From Anaerocolumna sp. MB42-C2 (GTDB lineage Bacteria > Bacillota > Clostridia > Lachnospirales > Lachnospiraceae), in assembly GCF_030913705.1 (NCBI RefSeq), contig NZ_CP133190.1, positions 2,356,001-2,420,000 of the forward strand: a stretch of DNA of 64,000 nucleotides. The letters are read 5' to 3'. How positions within the stretch are numbered: position 1 is the stretch's first letter; every line of letters begins with the position of its first letter. The position numbers and the translations under genes were made by a program. The notes under the pieces were generated by a model. It had not been told where the DNA came from. It ran no database searches and saw only the letters and a program-made list of their open reading frames with translations. This document shows positions 1 through 9,524 of this stretch, piece after piece.

Positions 1-76
1 AGAATGGCACGTTCCTATCTGCCGCTTCTTAATTTTCTTATGATCTAATTATTCTGTGATTGCCCTGTTTTATAAT

Positions 77-805
77 TTATTTATTATTTACCTGCCTGGT
101 TAGTTCTTCTATTATTTTATCCAAATTAACAACTGCATTACCCGGATCTTTTTTTATGACATCTCTTATGCTGTTAATATAATTTAACTTTTCTTCCACC
201 TCCGAATCGGTATGTTCGGCTTCAATACGGTCAAAATCAAAATTTCTAATCATCACCGCTGTCTGCTCACCGGACTTTATATACTGGTCTATATTTTTTA
301 ACAATTCTTCATGCCAGGTGATCTGCCCCCTGATACTATCGATGGTTACAGAGAAGCTTAACCGGTTTAATTCATCGGACTCCTCTCCTGTCTTGATATC
401 CCTCCATTTAATCCAGAAGTTCTCCTGCTCTTTTAAAGCGTCTATATGTTTATTCAGTATCTTTAGACATTCCTCTTTTGTTAAAGTTCTAAGCATGGGG
501 CCGGTTATAAATTTCATTGTGGATATAGGCCAAAGTGGTTTATTCAGTTCTTCCGCCATTTCTTTATAAAGTTCTTTCTTACCGCTTTGCGTAATTTCGT
601 AGATTTTACGGACCCGTGAACCGGTTCTTTCCTCCTTTAATACCTTAATATGTTTCTCTTTCTCCAGTTTTGTAAGAGCATAATAGATAGAACCCGATTG
701 TATCTTCGCCCATTGTTCCATGCCCGAAATCTGCAGGAACTTCTGTATCTCATAACCATGGGTAGGTTTAATATTAATATAATATAAAATAAATCCTCTT
801 ATCAT
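77..805 (-). CDS. PadR family transcriptional regulator
   Basis: A 242-residue DNA-binding repressor. Residues 1-85 form the PadR winged helix: the opening MIRGFILYYI, the GYEIQKFL helix and the SGSIYYALTKLEKE recognition segment with a basic wing (RTGSRVRKIY). Residues about 95-175 match the helical dimerisation domain of the Vir_act_alpha_C type (KFITGPMLRTL, ITWHEELLKNIDQYI). It is longer than the usual 110-190 residues, with an acidic/helical tail of about 65 residues that I cannot assign. The start has AAGGAG eight bases upstream. The gene has its own promoter inside a palindrome (862-902), so autoregulation is likely. It lies downstream of the mannosidase operon but is separately promoted. 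Its regulated target may lie left of the window. Family assignment is secure; ligand and target are unknown. Confidence 0.9.
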   Translation of the reverse strand: MIRGFILYYINIKPTHGYEIQKFLQISGMEQWAKIQSGSIYYALTKLEKEKHIKVLKEERTGSRVRKIYEITQSGKKELYKEMAEELNKPLWPISTMKFITGPMLRTLTKEECLKILNKHIDALKEQENFWIKWRDIKTGEESDELNRLSFSVTIDSIRGQITWHEELLKNIDQYIKSGEQTAVMIRNFDFDRIEAEHTDSEVEEKLNYINSIRDVIKKDPGNAVVNLDKIIEELTRQVNNK

Positions 806-861
806 TGTATCTCCTTGATCTCATATAAATTTTAGCATTAACCGTAAGAAAAGAAAAGCAA

Positions 862-908
862 ATATCCAACATTGAGTATATATTATAACCAATGTTGGAT
901 ATTGTCAA
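862..908 (-). promoter_or_regulatory. padR promoter overlapped by a 13-bp palindromic operator
   Basis: On the minus strand a consensus -35 TTGACA (903-908) is followed after 17 bases by TAATAT (880-885); TATAAT at 15 bases is an alternative -10. The spacer holds one arm of a perfect 13-bp inverted repeat, ATATCCAACATTG (862-874) and CAATGTTGGATAT (890-902), separated by 15 bases; the other arm falls near the start site. Binding of the PadR dimer here would block RNA polymerase. The structure is seen directly; the binding is inferred. Confidence 0.75.
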
Positions 909-1004
909 GAGGAAATTATATTTTATTTCATACATTTATGAACAAGTTAGATTTTAAAACAATTGCCATCGCTTATGCCATGGTCTACTCATATTATTTA
1001 ATAA

Positions 1005-3914
1005 TTATATCTCCTCACCGGATATCTGAACCATTACCGTGGAATAAGCAGGTACCGATACACGCACATTTTTTCCTGAGATTGTAACATTACCTTCTAA
1101 TTCTGTTCCGAATAGATCCACCATACCTGCCCTTTTAGGTTCAGCGGTAAATTCCAGATTAACCTCTGCTTCCTGCCCGCTGATTTCACATATTCTTACT
1201 TCCAGTTTCCCCTCCAAACGGAAAATTCCCGACACAATTACATTCTGAGTTTCATTCAGGACTCCCCCATTTATCTTCAGTAAACTTTCTGATAAAGGCA
1301 ATGTTCCCTCATGAACATTTCCCGATTGATATAACAGCGGGTGAAGTAATTGGGAAACAATATATTGCAAAACCACAGGGTTCTTATCACTAATTCCGGC
1401 ATACAGGGTTATATTATGAATTCCTCTCTCCGGATACGGATCAGGATTTGTCGTGGAATTAATTAAGGTGCAGCTTAAGCCGTCCTCACTGCCCCGATAC
1501 CCATATTTGCAATCCGAAGCCAGGAACACCGTCCTGCCGCCTTTTTCAGCCAAGGCTGCACCAAAGGTAAGTCCGGGTACATCTAACTGCATTCCTTTCC
1601 TTTCCTGAACTCCGCCGGGTACATCATATAGGAAATTGTCTGTCTCTTTTAATGGCAAATGGTAGAGGAGTACCGGTACCGGTTCTTTCTCCCTGCTGAT
1701 TTCATGCCAGTCGATCTCCAGATGAATCGTTAAAGCCCTTGCACCCTCTTCTAAGAATACTTCTGTCTTAACCGAGGAATTTTTCACTGTCTGTTCCACT
1801 GTAAAACCCTGGCGTAAAGTTCCATTTTCGATTGTTATCTTATTTGTTTGGAAACATTCAGATAAGATATCCGTGTATCTTCCTATCTGCCATGCACTGG
1901 AAGAATCCCGTTCCGTTGTGAGATACCTAAGTCCGCCTCGTTCCTTATCTTTTAATAACTCTGCTCCGGTTTCTTTCTCCTTTAAGGAAATCAGAGAACC
2001 GTTTTTAAAGTCAAATTCCGCACGGAGGAATTTATTTTCCAAAATGATATTTTCCGTCGGTTTATTGGTTCTCTCGGTGGGCTGAAGGTAAATACTATAT
2101 TCTTGTGCTTCCTTTTGTGAAAGTACAATCGTAGTAAACCCAAAAGCAGGAGCCTTAACTTTTACCAAAACTCTAAAATATTTATGATCCCAGTAAGTTT
2201 TTGGTTTGTTATCAAGTAACTGTATCGGAATTTCTTCTCCGTTAGCTTCCTGGGCATAAAGATAGCGCAGATCTCCGGTATAATCCCAAACCGTCAGCAG
2301 ACAGTTATCTTCCCTGTCACAGGCTGTTACGTTAAAGATATGATAGATTCTGGTTAGTCCGGCACCCTGCTCTGGCGACGGCATACCTTTTAACGCAGTA
2401 ATACCATAGCCTGCTCCGGCACCCTCCGACTGCGAATAGGCTTTTCTCTGAACCGGTAAGCCCTCCTCTATAGAGATACCGGAGGTATTAATATTTCCGG
2501 CTATAGCCTGCATGGCAAAGGAGGCCCTGGTGCCGGCTGTTGCGATTGAATGGGATATCAGACCCATGGCATGTTCTCTGCTTTCCTGAACACAGGAACC
2601 TGTTAAAATATCATGAAAATGGGTGAATAATACACTCTGCCATGCCGATTCATAATGGCCAGCCTGATATTCGGTATGAAGTCTGCCCTTGGCAAATGCA
2701 TCCAGACACTGGGCTTCATACAGTCCATTCTCAGCTTGACGGTTTCCCAGTTTCAAACGGCTTTGGGTGGTATAACAGCCTGGGAATATAAAGTTAAGTT
2801 CCTGTTCTACTACCGGAACTTTATCCCTGACCGACTCTGCCGCATTAAAATAATCATGGAAAGTGCCGAACCGTAATTTAGGAAATACAGGCCATTCCAT
2901 CATTTCTATAGCTCGTTCAATATCTTTCCTTGTAGGGCCGCCACCATGGTCTCCTACACCGTAAACCACAAGTCCTGTCTTAAGTCCGCCGGAGCGTTTC
3001 GCCACATCGATTAAGCCGATAGCAGGCAGCGGAGTAATCCCGCTGTTATACCAGTATTGCTCCCTGTAAACCAATAGTTCCTTACCGGACTTTGAGCGCC
3101 AGCGGTATAATGCATTATCTCCGTCCAATCCCCTGCAGTGATAATAATATTTCACACCGCCCAAAGTGTCTAATTCCGGTAAATGAGCGGAATGTCCGAA
3201 AGTATCCGGAGAAAAATCAATATCAAGAGAAGCTTCTTCCACTTCCCAATGTTCCTTTAAATACTTCTTGGTATAATAGATATGATTTAATAACGACTCG
3301 GCCGACGGCATGTTTTTATCTGTTTCCACCCAGGCAGAAGCCGTGACTTCCCATCGTCCTTCCTTAATCCGCTGTTTCATTTTCTCCTTTAATTCAGGTG
3401 CATAGTCCTCAATGATTTTATAAACAGCTGCCTGAGATTGAGAAAAATGAAAGTCAGGATACTCCTCCATTAATTTTAACATAGTCTGAAAAGTAGCTAT
3501 GGTTGCAGCTACCGTCTCCTGCCAGCCCCACATCCAGTTCATATCAATATGGGCATGAGCCGCCAGAATAAGTTCATATTCTTTTGCTGCCCCGGCAAGG
3601 GGTAACAGCATCTGTTCGGCTTCCATACACGTATTATTGGTAAGTGCCCCCTCCACCTCCATCTTATCCAATAGATAATCCAGGGTTTGATGCAGAATAT
3701 CATCATATTTGCCTTCCAGTTCTTTCGAAAGACGAATTGAGAATTCTATCTCTGCTAAGATTCTCGTATTCCAGACATTTGGTGTGGTTATTCCATAAAA
3801 TTCTTCCATCGGCTGGCCAAAGGTTTCCTCGTAATGATATTTTTCACGGTTTCCTCCAACCTGCCGCTTTAATCTGGTATATTTTGCTGCCAGATGTTTC
3901 GTTTTTTCTTTCAC
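1005..3914 (-). CDS. GH38 alpha-mannosidase
   Basis: A 969-residue cytoplasmic glycosidase (no signal peptide) expected to release mannose from imported alpha-mannosides. The GH38 zinc site is visible: HIDMNWMW (His122, Asp124), SPDTFGHS (Asp237, the family's nucleophile and zinc ligand) and THFHDILTGS (His434). A conserved GVGDHGGGPT loop lies near residue 320. The middle-to-C-terminal half has the beta-sandwich pattern of the family. Length is normal for the bacterial/yeast type. The start codon is GTG, seven bases after a strong GGAGG. It is the last gene of the operon that starts at the permease at 10472, so it would act on what that importer brings in. The family call is firm; linkage specificity is not visible. 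Confidence 0.93.
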   Translation of the reverse strand: MKEKTKHLAAKYTRLKRQVGGNREKYHYEETFGQPMEEFYGITTPNVWNTRILAEIEFSIRLSKELEGKYDDILHQTLDYLLDKMEVEGALTNNTCMEAEQMLLPLAGAAKEYELILAAHAHIDMNWMWGWQETVAATIATFQTMLKLMEEYPDFHFSQSQAAVYKIIEDYAPELKEKMKQRIKEGRWEVTASAWVETDKNMPSAESLLNHIYYTKKYLKEHWEVEEASLDIDFSPDTFGHSAHLPELDTLGGVKYYYHCRGLDGDNALYRWRSKSGKELLVYREQYWYNSGITPLPAIGLIDVAKRSGGLKTGLVVYGVGDHGGGPTRKDIERAIEMMEWPVFPKLRFGTFHDYFNAAESVRDKVPVVEQELNFIFPGCYTTQSRLKLGNRQAENGLYEAQCLDAFAKGRLHTEYQAGHYESAWQSVLFTHFHDILTGSCVQESREHAMGLISHSIATAGTRASFAMQAIAGNINTSGISIEEGLPVQRKAYSQSEGAGAGYGITALKGMPSPEQGAGLTRIYHIFNVTACDREDNCLLTVWDYTGDLRYLYAQEANGEEIPIQLLDNKPKTYWDHKYFRVLVKVKAPAFGFTTIVLSQKEAQEYSIYLQPTERTNKPTENIILENKFLRAEFDFKNGSLISLKEKETGAELLKDKERGGLRYLTTERDSSSAWQIGRYTDILSECFQTNKITIENGTLRQGFTVEQTVKNSSVKTEVFLEEGARALTIHLEIDWHEISREKEPVPVLLYHLPLKETDNFLYDVPGGVQERKGMQLDVPGLTFGAALAEKGGRTVFLASDCKYGYRGSEDGLSCTLINSTTNPDPYPERGIHNITLYAGISDKNPVVLQYIVSQLLHPLLYQSGNVHEGTLPLSESLLKINGGVLNETQNVIVSGIFRLEGKLEVRICEISGQEAEVNLEFTAEPKRAGMVDLFGTELEGNVTISGKNVRVSVPAYSTVMVQISGEEI

Positions 3915-4159
3915 TCTAAAACCTCCTCTTCAAAGTTTTTGAATTGTATCAGTTGTATGTATCCAGTGATTTGATTGCCTGTTGCAATTACCTTTTGAAT
4001 ATCGATAACTCCGTATCAAATTATAATATAAGCAGTTCACAAAATATACAGTTTTTAGTAAAAATTATATTGAATTACAGCGTTCTGTTAATCAATTTCT
4101 TTATTGCCAGGGTGCACTCAATCTCACTCAAATCCAGACGCTTATCAACCCGATACTTG
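3915..4159. other. gap between the two hydrolase genes
   Basis: A 245-base AT-rich stretch containing the mannosidase ribosome binding site (GAGGAGG). I see no convincing terminator or sigma-A promoter, so the mannosidase is probably co-transcribed with the upstream gene. Confidence 0.4.
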
Positions 4160-6478
4160 TTATTTATAAATACCGTCAATCCTTATTCGTTGGTTCCGGC
4201 TCTCATAACTTAATAGAACTGTCCCGGATGATTCATCCCATATAAAATCAACGGGTACCGGAGTTTCATTTTCGTCCTGAGCTTTAACCGATATTACAGG
4301 TTTTGGCAGCCTTACCCTAAGATAAGCGTTTATGTGGTCTGCTGCTTTTACATTCATGGTAAATCCTTGCCCCTCGCCTGTTTCTTCCAAGGAAAATACC
4401 CTGGCCGAACAGCCGATAACCCTATACTTAACTTCTTCTATTTTAGCAAAGTCAAATAATATGGTAATTTCGTCTTCTTTCAATTGTTTTTCTGTAATGA
4501 TCTTATAATCGTTCTCCAGCATATCGGCAAACAAACCATGGAACGTATGTACCTTGGATGATTCAGGCAGATCACTTTCACCCATAACCGAGGAAATGAT
4601 ATACGGGCCCCGCCTAATAGTTAACTGATTTGTATACTCCCAGGAACGGCTGTTTAAAGCTAATAATTCTTTCATCCGTTTTCTGAATTTTTCTGCTAAT
4701 CCCTTAGAGGTACACAGTTTAGCCGGAGCTATATTCCACATCAAAATATATCCCTTTCCGACTTCTGATATGCCGTCTTCCGGTCTGCGGGGTATCCCAA
4801 GCATCTCGAATAAATGTTCTGCCGGACTCTCATACCCTGACTGATTTTTATCTTCTGCCAGGGAACGGTTCCACCAGCCTTTTATATTGTGATACGGGTC
4901 ACTTCCGTCACCGATATACATTAATGACCCACCGTCTTTCACCCAGGCCGCAAGAGCATTATTAACATCGGGAGATTCCGGTTTAATATACTCATAACTT
5001 AGAACTAAAGTATTATAATCATCCAGATATCCGGGAAATCTTCTGACATTATCCAGTTGAACCGGTCTGACGGGAAGACCGTATTTTAATAAAGGTAAAA
5101 CCATACCGAAAAAGTTCGGAAAAGAGCCGCTTTGAACAAATGCAAGATAGTCATCCTTATTGTTAGTCACCGCTTCCATATATGCCTTGCTTTCCTTGGA
5201 ACAATCCTCTCCTCTATGTTCCCTGTCTTTCAATTCACGCAAGGTTTTTTCCATGTTAATAATATTTTCTTCCGGCACGATACCCTCCGGATAACTTCTC
5301 TGGAATAACCCGGAATCTGACATAAATACTCCGATACCGCTATTGATTCCATCAAAAGCATAATCCGTCTGATCCATATCTCCAAACAACTGCACCATAC
5401 TGTTAAGCAATGTTGCATATTCCCCGGGGATTGCTTTTGCTCCCGGCATATTCGTAGTAGGAATAGTGCCGCCTGCAAGGCCTGCTTTACGAGGAAATAC
5501 GCCGTTAAATACTCTTCTTGGCCAGGGACAGATTTCATAGGTATGGACTGCAGGATGTAAAAGAGATGCAGCTGCTGTCTTTAGATAATTGTACCTGTAA
5601 TCCTCCCAGGTATATTCTGTATTGTCTTCAATAGGATCATGAAGAAACCACATTCTTCTGCCGGTACCTTTAACCAGTTCCTGCATAATTCCATATTCAA
5701 GATAAGCAGTTTCAAAAGTTCTTTCTTTCACCACTCCCTCATAAACATTAGCGCTTCTGCTGGTGCCTGTCCAGACCTGTGCAATATAACCGTCTACAGC
5801 CGGGGAGTCTATTAACCCCCCCTCCGGACTGATAATCTTCCACTGGGTGTAATTCACAAGGCTGTGGGTAGGAATATAAAACCGCAGAACACGGTTATAG
5901 TTTGTTAATGCATATTCCTTTAGAGCCGTACCGATACGCCCGATTGCTCTGGCATATAGATATGCTTTTAATTTTGCACATTTATATCTGACATCAAGAC
6001 CGGTGTGAGGCGGCTGCCAGGGTTCTCTGTAATAAAGAAGGTATTCCCGTTTAAAACTTTCAGAATAACCACCGTAATCCCAGAATTCCGGTTCCTCCAT
6101 ATGGATTGCCATAACACCTGCATCCACGGCGGTTTTTAATTTTTCTGTCAGGTAGTCGGTAAATGCAATGGAAGGAGACATATAGGGTACCTCTTTCCCA
6201 TGTTTGATATGTTTCCCATACCGGTCCATCTGACTCTCATCCCAATGATTTCTGCCATCATATTTACCGTACAGGTAATCCTGATATTCTCCCCAGGATA
6301 TACCTGTCATTAAATGAACCACATAACCTTTCTCCCGAAACTGTCTTACCCGTTCCGGCATGGTGGAATCGATACCATAGACCATAATAAAATCACACTG
6401 TACATCGATATTCGGCTCCCATGGTGCACTTTCCTGAAACCCTGTTAATTCCTGAGTGCGTTCCCTGATATAAGACAT
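4160..6478 (-). CDS. putative glycoside hydrolase, family not recognised
   Basis: A 772-residue protein without signal peptide. I could not assign it to a named family. The first 350 residues look like a TIM barrel: repeated strand-like segments (CDFIMVYGID, VMAIHMEEPEFWDYGG, LRFYIPTHS, RMWFLHDPIED), with acidic residues (MEEPEFW; HDPIED) placed as catalytic carboxylates often are. Residues about 500-620 resemble a glutamine-amidotransferase-like Rossmann domain (TLVLSYEYIKP, WVKDGGSLMYIGDGSDP) of the kind found in GH42-type enzymes, and the C-terminus is beta-sandwich-like. An in-frame extension to 6637 exists, but the ATG at 6478 has AAGGAG eight bases upstream and the extension reads through an inverted repeat, so I reject the longer form. 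It lies between a binding-protein gene and the GH38 gene, which supports a role in mannose-containing glycan breakdown. Confidence 0.55.
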   Translation of the reverse strand: MSYIRERTQELTGFQESAPWEPNIDVQCDFIMVYGIDSTMPERVRQFREKGYVVHLMTGISWGEYQDYLYGKYDGRNHWDESQMDRYGKHIKHGKEVPYMSPSIAFTDYLTEKLKTAVDAGVMAIHMEEPEFWDYGGYSESFKREYLLYYREPWQPPHTGLDVRYKCAKLKAYLYARAIGRIGTALKEYALTNYNRVLRFYIPTHSLVNYTQWKIISPEGGLIDSPAVDGYIAQVWTGTSRSANVYEGVVKERTFETAYLEYGIMQELVKGTGRRMWFLHDPIEDNTEYTWEDYRYNYLKTAAASLLHPAVHTYEICPWPRRVFNGVFPRKAGLAGGTIPTTNMPGAKAIPGEYATLLNSMVQLFGDMDQTDYAFDGINSGIGVFMSDSGLFQRSYPEGIVPEENIINMEKTLRELKDREHRGEDCSKESKAYMEAVTNNKDDYLAFVQSGSFPNFFGMVLPLLKYGLPVRPVQLDNVRRFPGYLDDYNTLVLSYEYIKPESPDVNNALAAWVKDGGSLMYIGDGSDPYHNIKGWWNRSLAEDKNQSGYESPAEHLFEMLGIPRRPEDGISEVGKGYILMWNIAPAKLCTSKGLAEKFRKRMKELLALNSRSWEYTNQLTIRRGPYIISSVMGESDLPESSKVHTFHGLFADMLENDYKIITEKQLKEDEITILFDFAKIEEVKYRVIGCSARVFSLEETGEGQGFTMNVKAADHINAYLRVRLPKPVISVKAQDENETPVPVDFIWDESSGTVLLSYESRNQRIRIDGIYK

Positions 6479-6527
6479 ATTGATTTCTCCTTTGCTTTTC
6501 TGAAAAATTATTCTTTCTTTTGCTAAA

Positions 6528-6641
6528 AAATGTGGGTTATATTCTAGGAGCATTGTATAAAACCGATACGGGTTTTCAGGAAGGAATGCTTCTTGTTTAC
6601 CGCAAAGCTTAATACAAATTTCCAAAACATAACCCACATTT
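6528..6641. repeat. 114-bp palindromic element between binding protein and hydrolase
   Basis: Perfect 13-bp outer arms AAATGTGGGTTAT (6528-6540) and ATAACCCACATTT (6629-6641). The pairing continues imperfectly inward through TTGTAT/ATACAA, and there is a small AAAACC/GGGTTTT hairpin in the centre. It could be a MITE-like insertion, or an intercistronic RNA hairpin that lets the binding-protein mRNA accumulate above the hydrolase mRNA. Only one copy was seen in the window. Confidence 0.6.
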
Positions 6642-6718
6642 CAGGATAGCACCGGGTAAATTTAAATTCCGACATATTTAAAATCCGTATATTTTATTTA
6701 TACCGGCTTATTACTGTC

Positions 6719-8488
6719 TTAATCCAGAATATCGTCTCTTGATTTAGCGCATTCATTTACATAGTTTAAGTAATCTTTAAAGATTCCGTTTTCCTGTGTC
6801 ATTAAGTAGTCCTGATATTCTTTCAGAATTGATTTTGCTGCCTCTTCGGTATCCGCAAAGAAAGCACGCTGCTGGTAATCTTCCATAGTAGTTCCCTCAA
6901 ATGCAAACTTCTTAACCTTATCGTAATTCTCATAGTTAATTACAAGTCCTTCTAACGGATAACCGTCCACACGTTCAACCGGACGTGCCAGCATATATTC
7001 TGTCTTTTCCGGAGGAGCCGCATCTGCATCACCGGCACCCATTTCACCCCACCAGGTAAAACGTTTATCTGCCTGAAGAGTACGGCCTAAAATATAATTG
7101 ATACCTTTCTCACGAAGTTCATCATCCACAGAAGAATCACCGGCAGCCTTTCTGGCAAGTATTTCGCTTTTCAGACGAGGCTGACCGTCGCTGTTAAGTT
7201 CATAAGTGTCTCCTTCAATACCGTACTGGCAGAGCCGGGCACCTTCTTCACTGTTAACATAATCAAGATAGGTGAGTGCAGCTTCTATATTAGAACAGGA
7301 AGTCGGAAAGATTATTGCAGGGGAACCTGCACGGCCGTTTTGTTCAAGCTGTACGATCGGCTGCCCGTCTTTATAAGTCATAGGTCCGACCGGGATGTAG
7401 CGCATCTCCGGATGGGAACTGTATAAGCCGGTAAGCTTGGTGGAATTAATAATACTGTTAAACTGGGCGGCGGCAAATAATGCGGTTCCGTTTCCGACCT
7501 TTTCATCTGCCTGGGAATCTGTCTGCTTAAAACATTCCACATCCAGCAGCCCCTTGTTAACCAGTTTCCAGATGAACAGATTTTTATTCATCCATTCATC
7601 GGTCATTGCAAGATAAGTATAGGTACCGTCTGCCTGTTTTCTATAGTTGCTGAACTTCTTCTCCGCGAAATTAATGCCATATTGAGAATAATCCCAGCCG
7701 TTATGATAGGTGGTTGCAACGATGGTGTCGTTACCGTTAACATCTTTAAATCCATGTTCTTTTGCTTTTTCCATAAAATTATACAGATCATCCGCAGTTT
7801 TTATAGATGCCGGATCAATTCCCAGTTCTTTCGGTATATCACCGCGGACAAATACACCGTATGTCCAGTTCGTCACGTCCGCATCGTCTCCGGGAGTTTC
7901 CTGTGGCAGTATGTACCGGTGACCGTTAAAACCTTTATAATCCAGGTCGTTTTCCAGATAGGACTTGGATACTATACCGATGTCATAGGCATTAGCCAGA
8001 TTCGGATAATTGGGCAGTAAATCTTCAATGGGGAGAAGCCTTCCTTCTGTTGCGGCCTTTTTGATTACTGCGGTTTCACCACCATTACCTCCCCAATAAG
8101 GTGCGTTAATTATATCGGGCATATCACCGGATGCAAATAAGAGATTCAGCTTTTCCACTTCACTCATCATAATGCCTTCGAATTCCACGGTAACTCCGGT
8201 TTTTTCTCTGATTTTTTTCGCTACTTCGTTGTTATACTGATCCGATGCCGTTTTAAATCCGCCGTTCCAGCATATCAGCATTTTTAACTTTACATCATCG
8301 TATTTCTTCGGACCTGCCTGAGCCTTGTCCCCGCCGGTACTGTCTGCAGTGCCTTCGGTACTTGTACCGGTTCCCTGTGAATCAACAGGTTTTGTCTCTT
8401 TCGTATCGTTCCCCGGCTTGCCGCACCCTGAAAGCAGGGACAGCGTCATCACCAATACCATTAGGATACCAAGCAATCTTTTTTTCAT
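6719..8488 (-). CDS. ABC importer substrate-binding lipoprotein (LplA/YtcQ type)
   Basis: A 589-residue extracellular solute-binding protein of the oligosaccharide class. It has a lipoprotein signal with lipobox LLSGC (Cys22), then a Ser/Thr/Gly-rich tether (residues 23-60) and the binding fold (KLKMLICWNGG; EFEGIMMSEVEKLNLLFASGDMPDII; ALTYLDYVNSEEGA). The large size matches the LplA/YtcQ branch. A GTG three codons upstream would extend it slightly, but the ATG at 8488 is correctly spaced from AAGGAG. It lies 71 bases downstream of its permease pair. Neighbouring GH38 suggests an alpha-mannoside ligand. No ATPase gene is present, so a shared MsmX-like ATPase is presumably used. Confidence 0.88.
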   Translation of the reverse strand: MKKRLLGILMVLVMTLSLLSGCGKPGNDTKETKPVDSQGTGTSTEGTADSTGGDKAQAGPKKYDDVKLKMLICWNGGFKTASDQYNNEVAKKIREKTGVTVEFEGIMMSEVEKLNLLFASGDMPDIINAPYWGGNGGETAVIKKAATEGRLLPIEDLLPNYPNLANAYDIGIVSKSYLENDLDYKGFNGHRYILPQETPGDDADVTNWTYGVFVRGDIPKELGIDPASIKTADDLYNFMEKAKEHGFKDVNGNDTIVATTYHNGWDYSQYGINFAEKKFSNYRKQADGTYTYLAMTDEWMNKNLFIWKLVNKGLLDVECFKQTDSQADEKVGNGTALFAAAQFNSIINSTKLTGLYSSHPEMRYIPVGPMTYKDGQPIVQLEQNGRAGSPAIIFPTSCSNIEAALTYLDYVNSEEGARLCQYGIEGDTYELNSDGQPRLKSEILARKAAGDSSVDDELREKGINYILGRTLQADKRFTWWGEMGAGDADAAPPEKTEYMLARPVERVDGYPLEGLVINYENYDKVKKFAFEGTTMEDYQQRAFFADTEEAAKSILKEYQDYLMTQENGIFKDYLNYVNECAKSRDDILD

Positions 8489-8559
8489 ATAACACACTCC
8501 TTTTTAAATTATTTTGTATGATTTTTATCAGCATTACCTTTTCATGCCGTACATACCGG

Positions 8560-9450
8560 TTAACCTTTTACGGAACCTATCATGACACCTTTTACATAAT
8601 ACTTCTGCAAAAACGGATATACTATGACAATAGGCATTGTAAGTATCATTACAAAGGCCATCTGCAGGGACTGGCTTGTATAACTGGTCATGGTACTAAG
8701 ACTTGTTTCCTGACCCAACTTAATAGTGGAGGCGGTAGAGGCCTCACTTAAAAGCCTTTGCAGCAGGGTTGCAGCAGGGTACAAAGCAGTCTTGCTCTGG
8801 TAATAAGCACCGGTAAACCAATCATTCCAATGGCCGACACCGATAAATAATGCCAGTGTAGCCAAAACCGGTTTTGCCAGCGGGACATAAATTCCAAACA
8901 GAATCCTGGTTTCTCCTGCGCCATCTATCTGGGCGGATTCCCTCAAATCATAGGGAATCGTATCAAAATAGGTTCTAAGGAGCAGGAAATTAAAAAAATT
9001 GTAAACCACCGGAATTACATAAAGCATAAAACTTTTTGTCAGCCCCAGGTCACGCAGCAGCATATAGTAGGGAATCATTCCGCCGCCGAATATAGTTGTA
9101 AAGTAAAAGAAAAAGGTTAAGAATGTCTTACCCGGCAAAGTTTTAATACTTAATCCATAAGCAAGCAGAGCAGTAAAAAAAAGGCCGATCAGAACACCGA
9201 TCAAAGTCCTGGATACCGATATGGTTAAGGAATCAAAAATACGGGAATCCTTGAAAGCATGGGTAAAATTTTCTAATGTAAACTCCCTGGGCCAGAAATA
9301 AACGCCTCCTCTGACAAAATCCCTTCCGGTATTCAGAGACGCCACCAGTACATACCAGAATGGATATAGGGTTATAAATCCAAACAATGCTAAAAATATG
9401 TAATTAAAAAATACAAATAATTTTCGTGATCTTGACTCTTTTATTTTCAT
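8560..9450 (-). CDS. carbohydrate ABC permease (LplC/YtcP type)
   Basis: A 296-residue integral membrane subunit with six predicted helices, beginning FVFFNYIFLALFGFITLYPFWYVL. The EAA loop that docks the ATPase is clear (ESAQIDGAGETRILFGIYVPLAKP, residues about 185-210). The protein ends in the typical KGVMIGSVKG. A start five codons earlier is possible, but GGAGG lies eight bases before the ATG at 9450, and that RBS overlaps the alternative start codon. It forms the channel with the permease encoded just upstream. Confidence 0.9.
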   Translation of the reverse strand: MKIKESRSRKLFVFFNYIFLALFGFITLYPFWYVLVASLNTGRDFVRGGVYFWPREFTLENFTHAFKDSRIFDSLTISVSRTLIGVLIGLFFTALLAYGLSIKTLPGKTFLTFFFYFTTIFGGGMIPYYMLLRDLGLTKSFMLYVIPVVYNFFNFLLLRTYFDTIPYDLRESAQIDGAGETRILFGIYVPLAKPVLATLALFIGVGHWNDWFTGAYYQSKTALYPAATLLQRLLSEASTASTIKLGQETSLSTMTSYTSQSLQMAFVMILTMPIVIVYPFLQKYYVKGVMIGSVKG

Positions 9451-9524
9451 GTTAAATACCTCCATGCCGCACGCAGCAGCTTAATTTATGAGAACAAATA
9501 CTCTCATACCTTAGCAACTAATAT

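Noticed and set aside
1..76. Possible gene end at the left edge
   Set aside because: No frame with recognisable residues and no terminator; too short to call.
6479..6637. N-terminal extension of the unassigned hydrolase
   Set aside because: It reads through the palindromic element and would bury the good RBS in front of ATG 6478.
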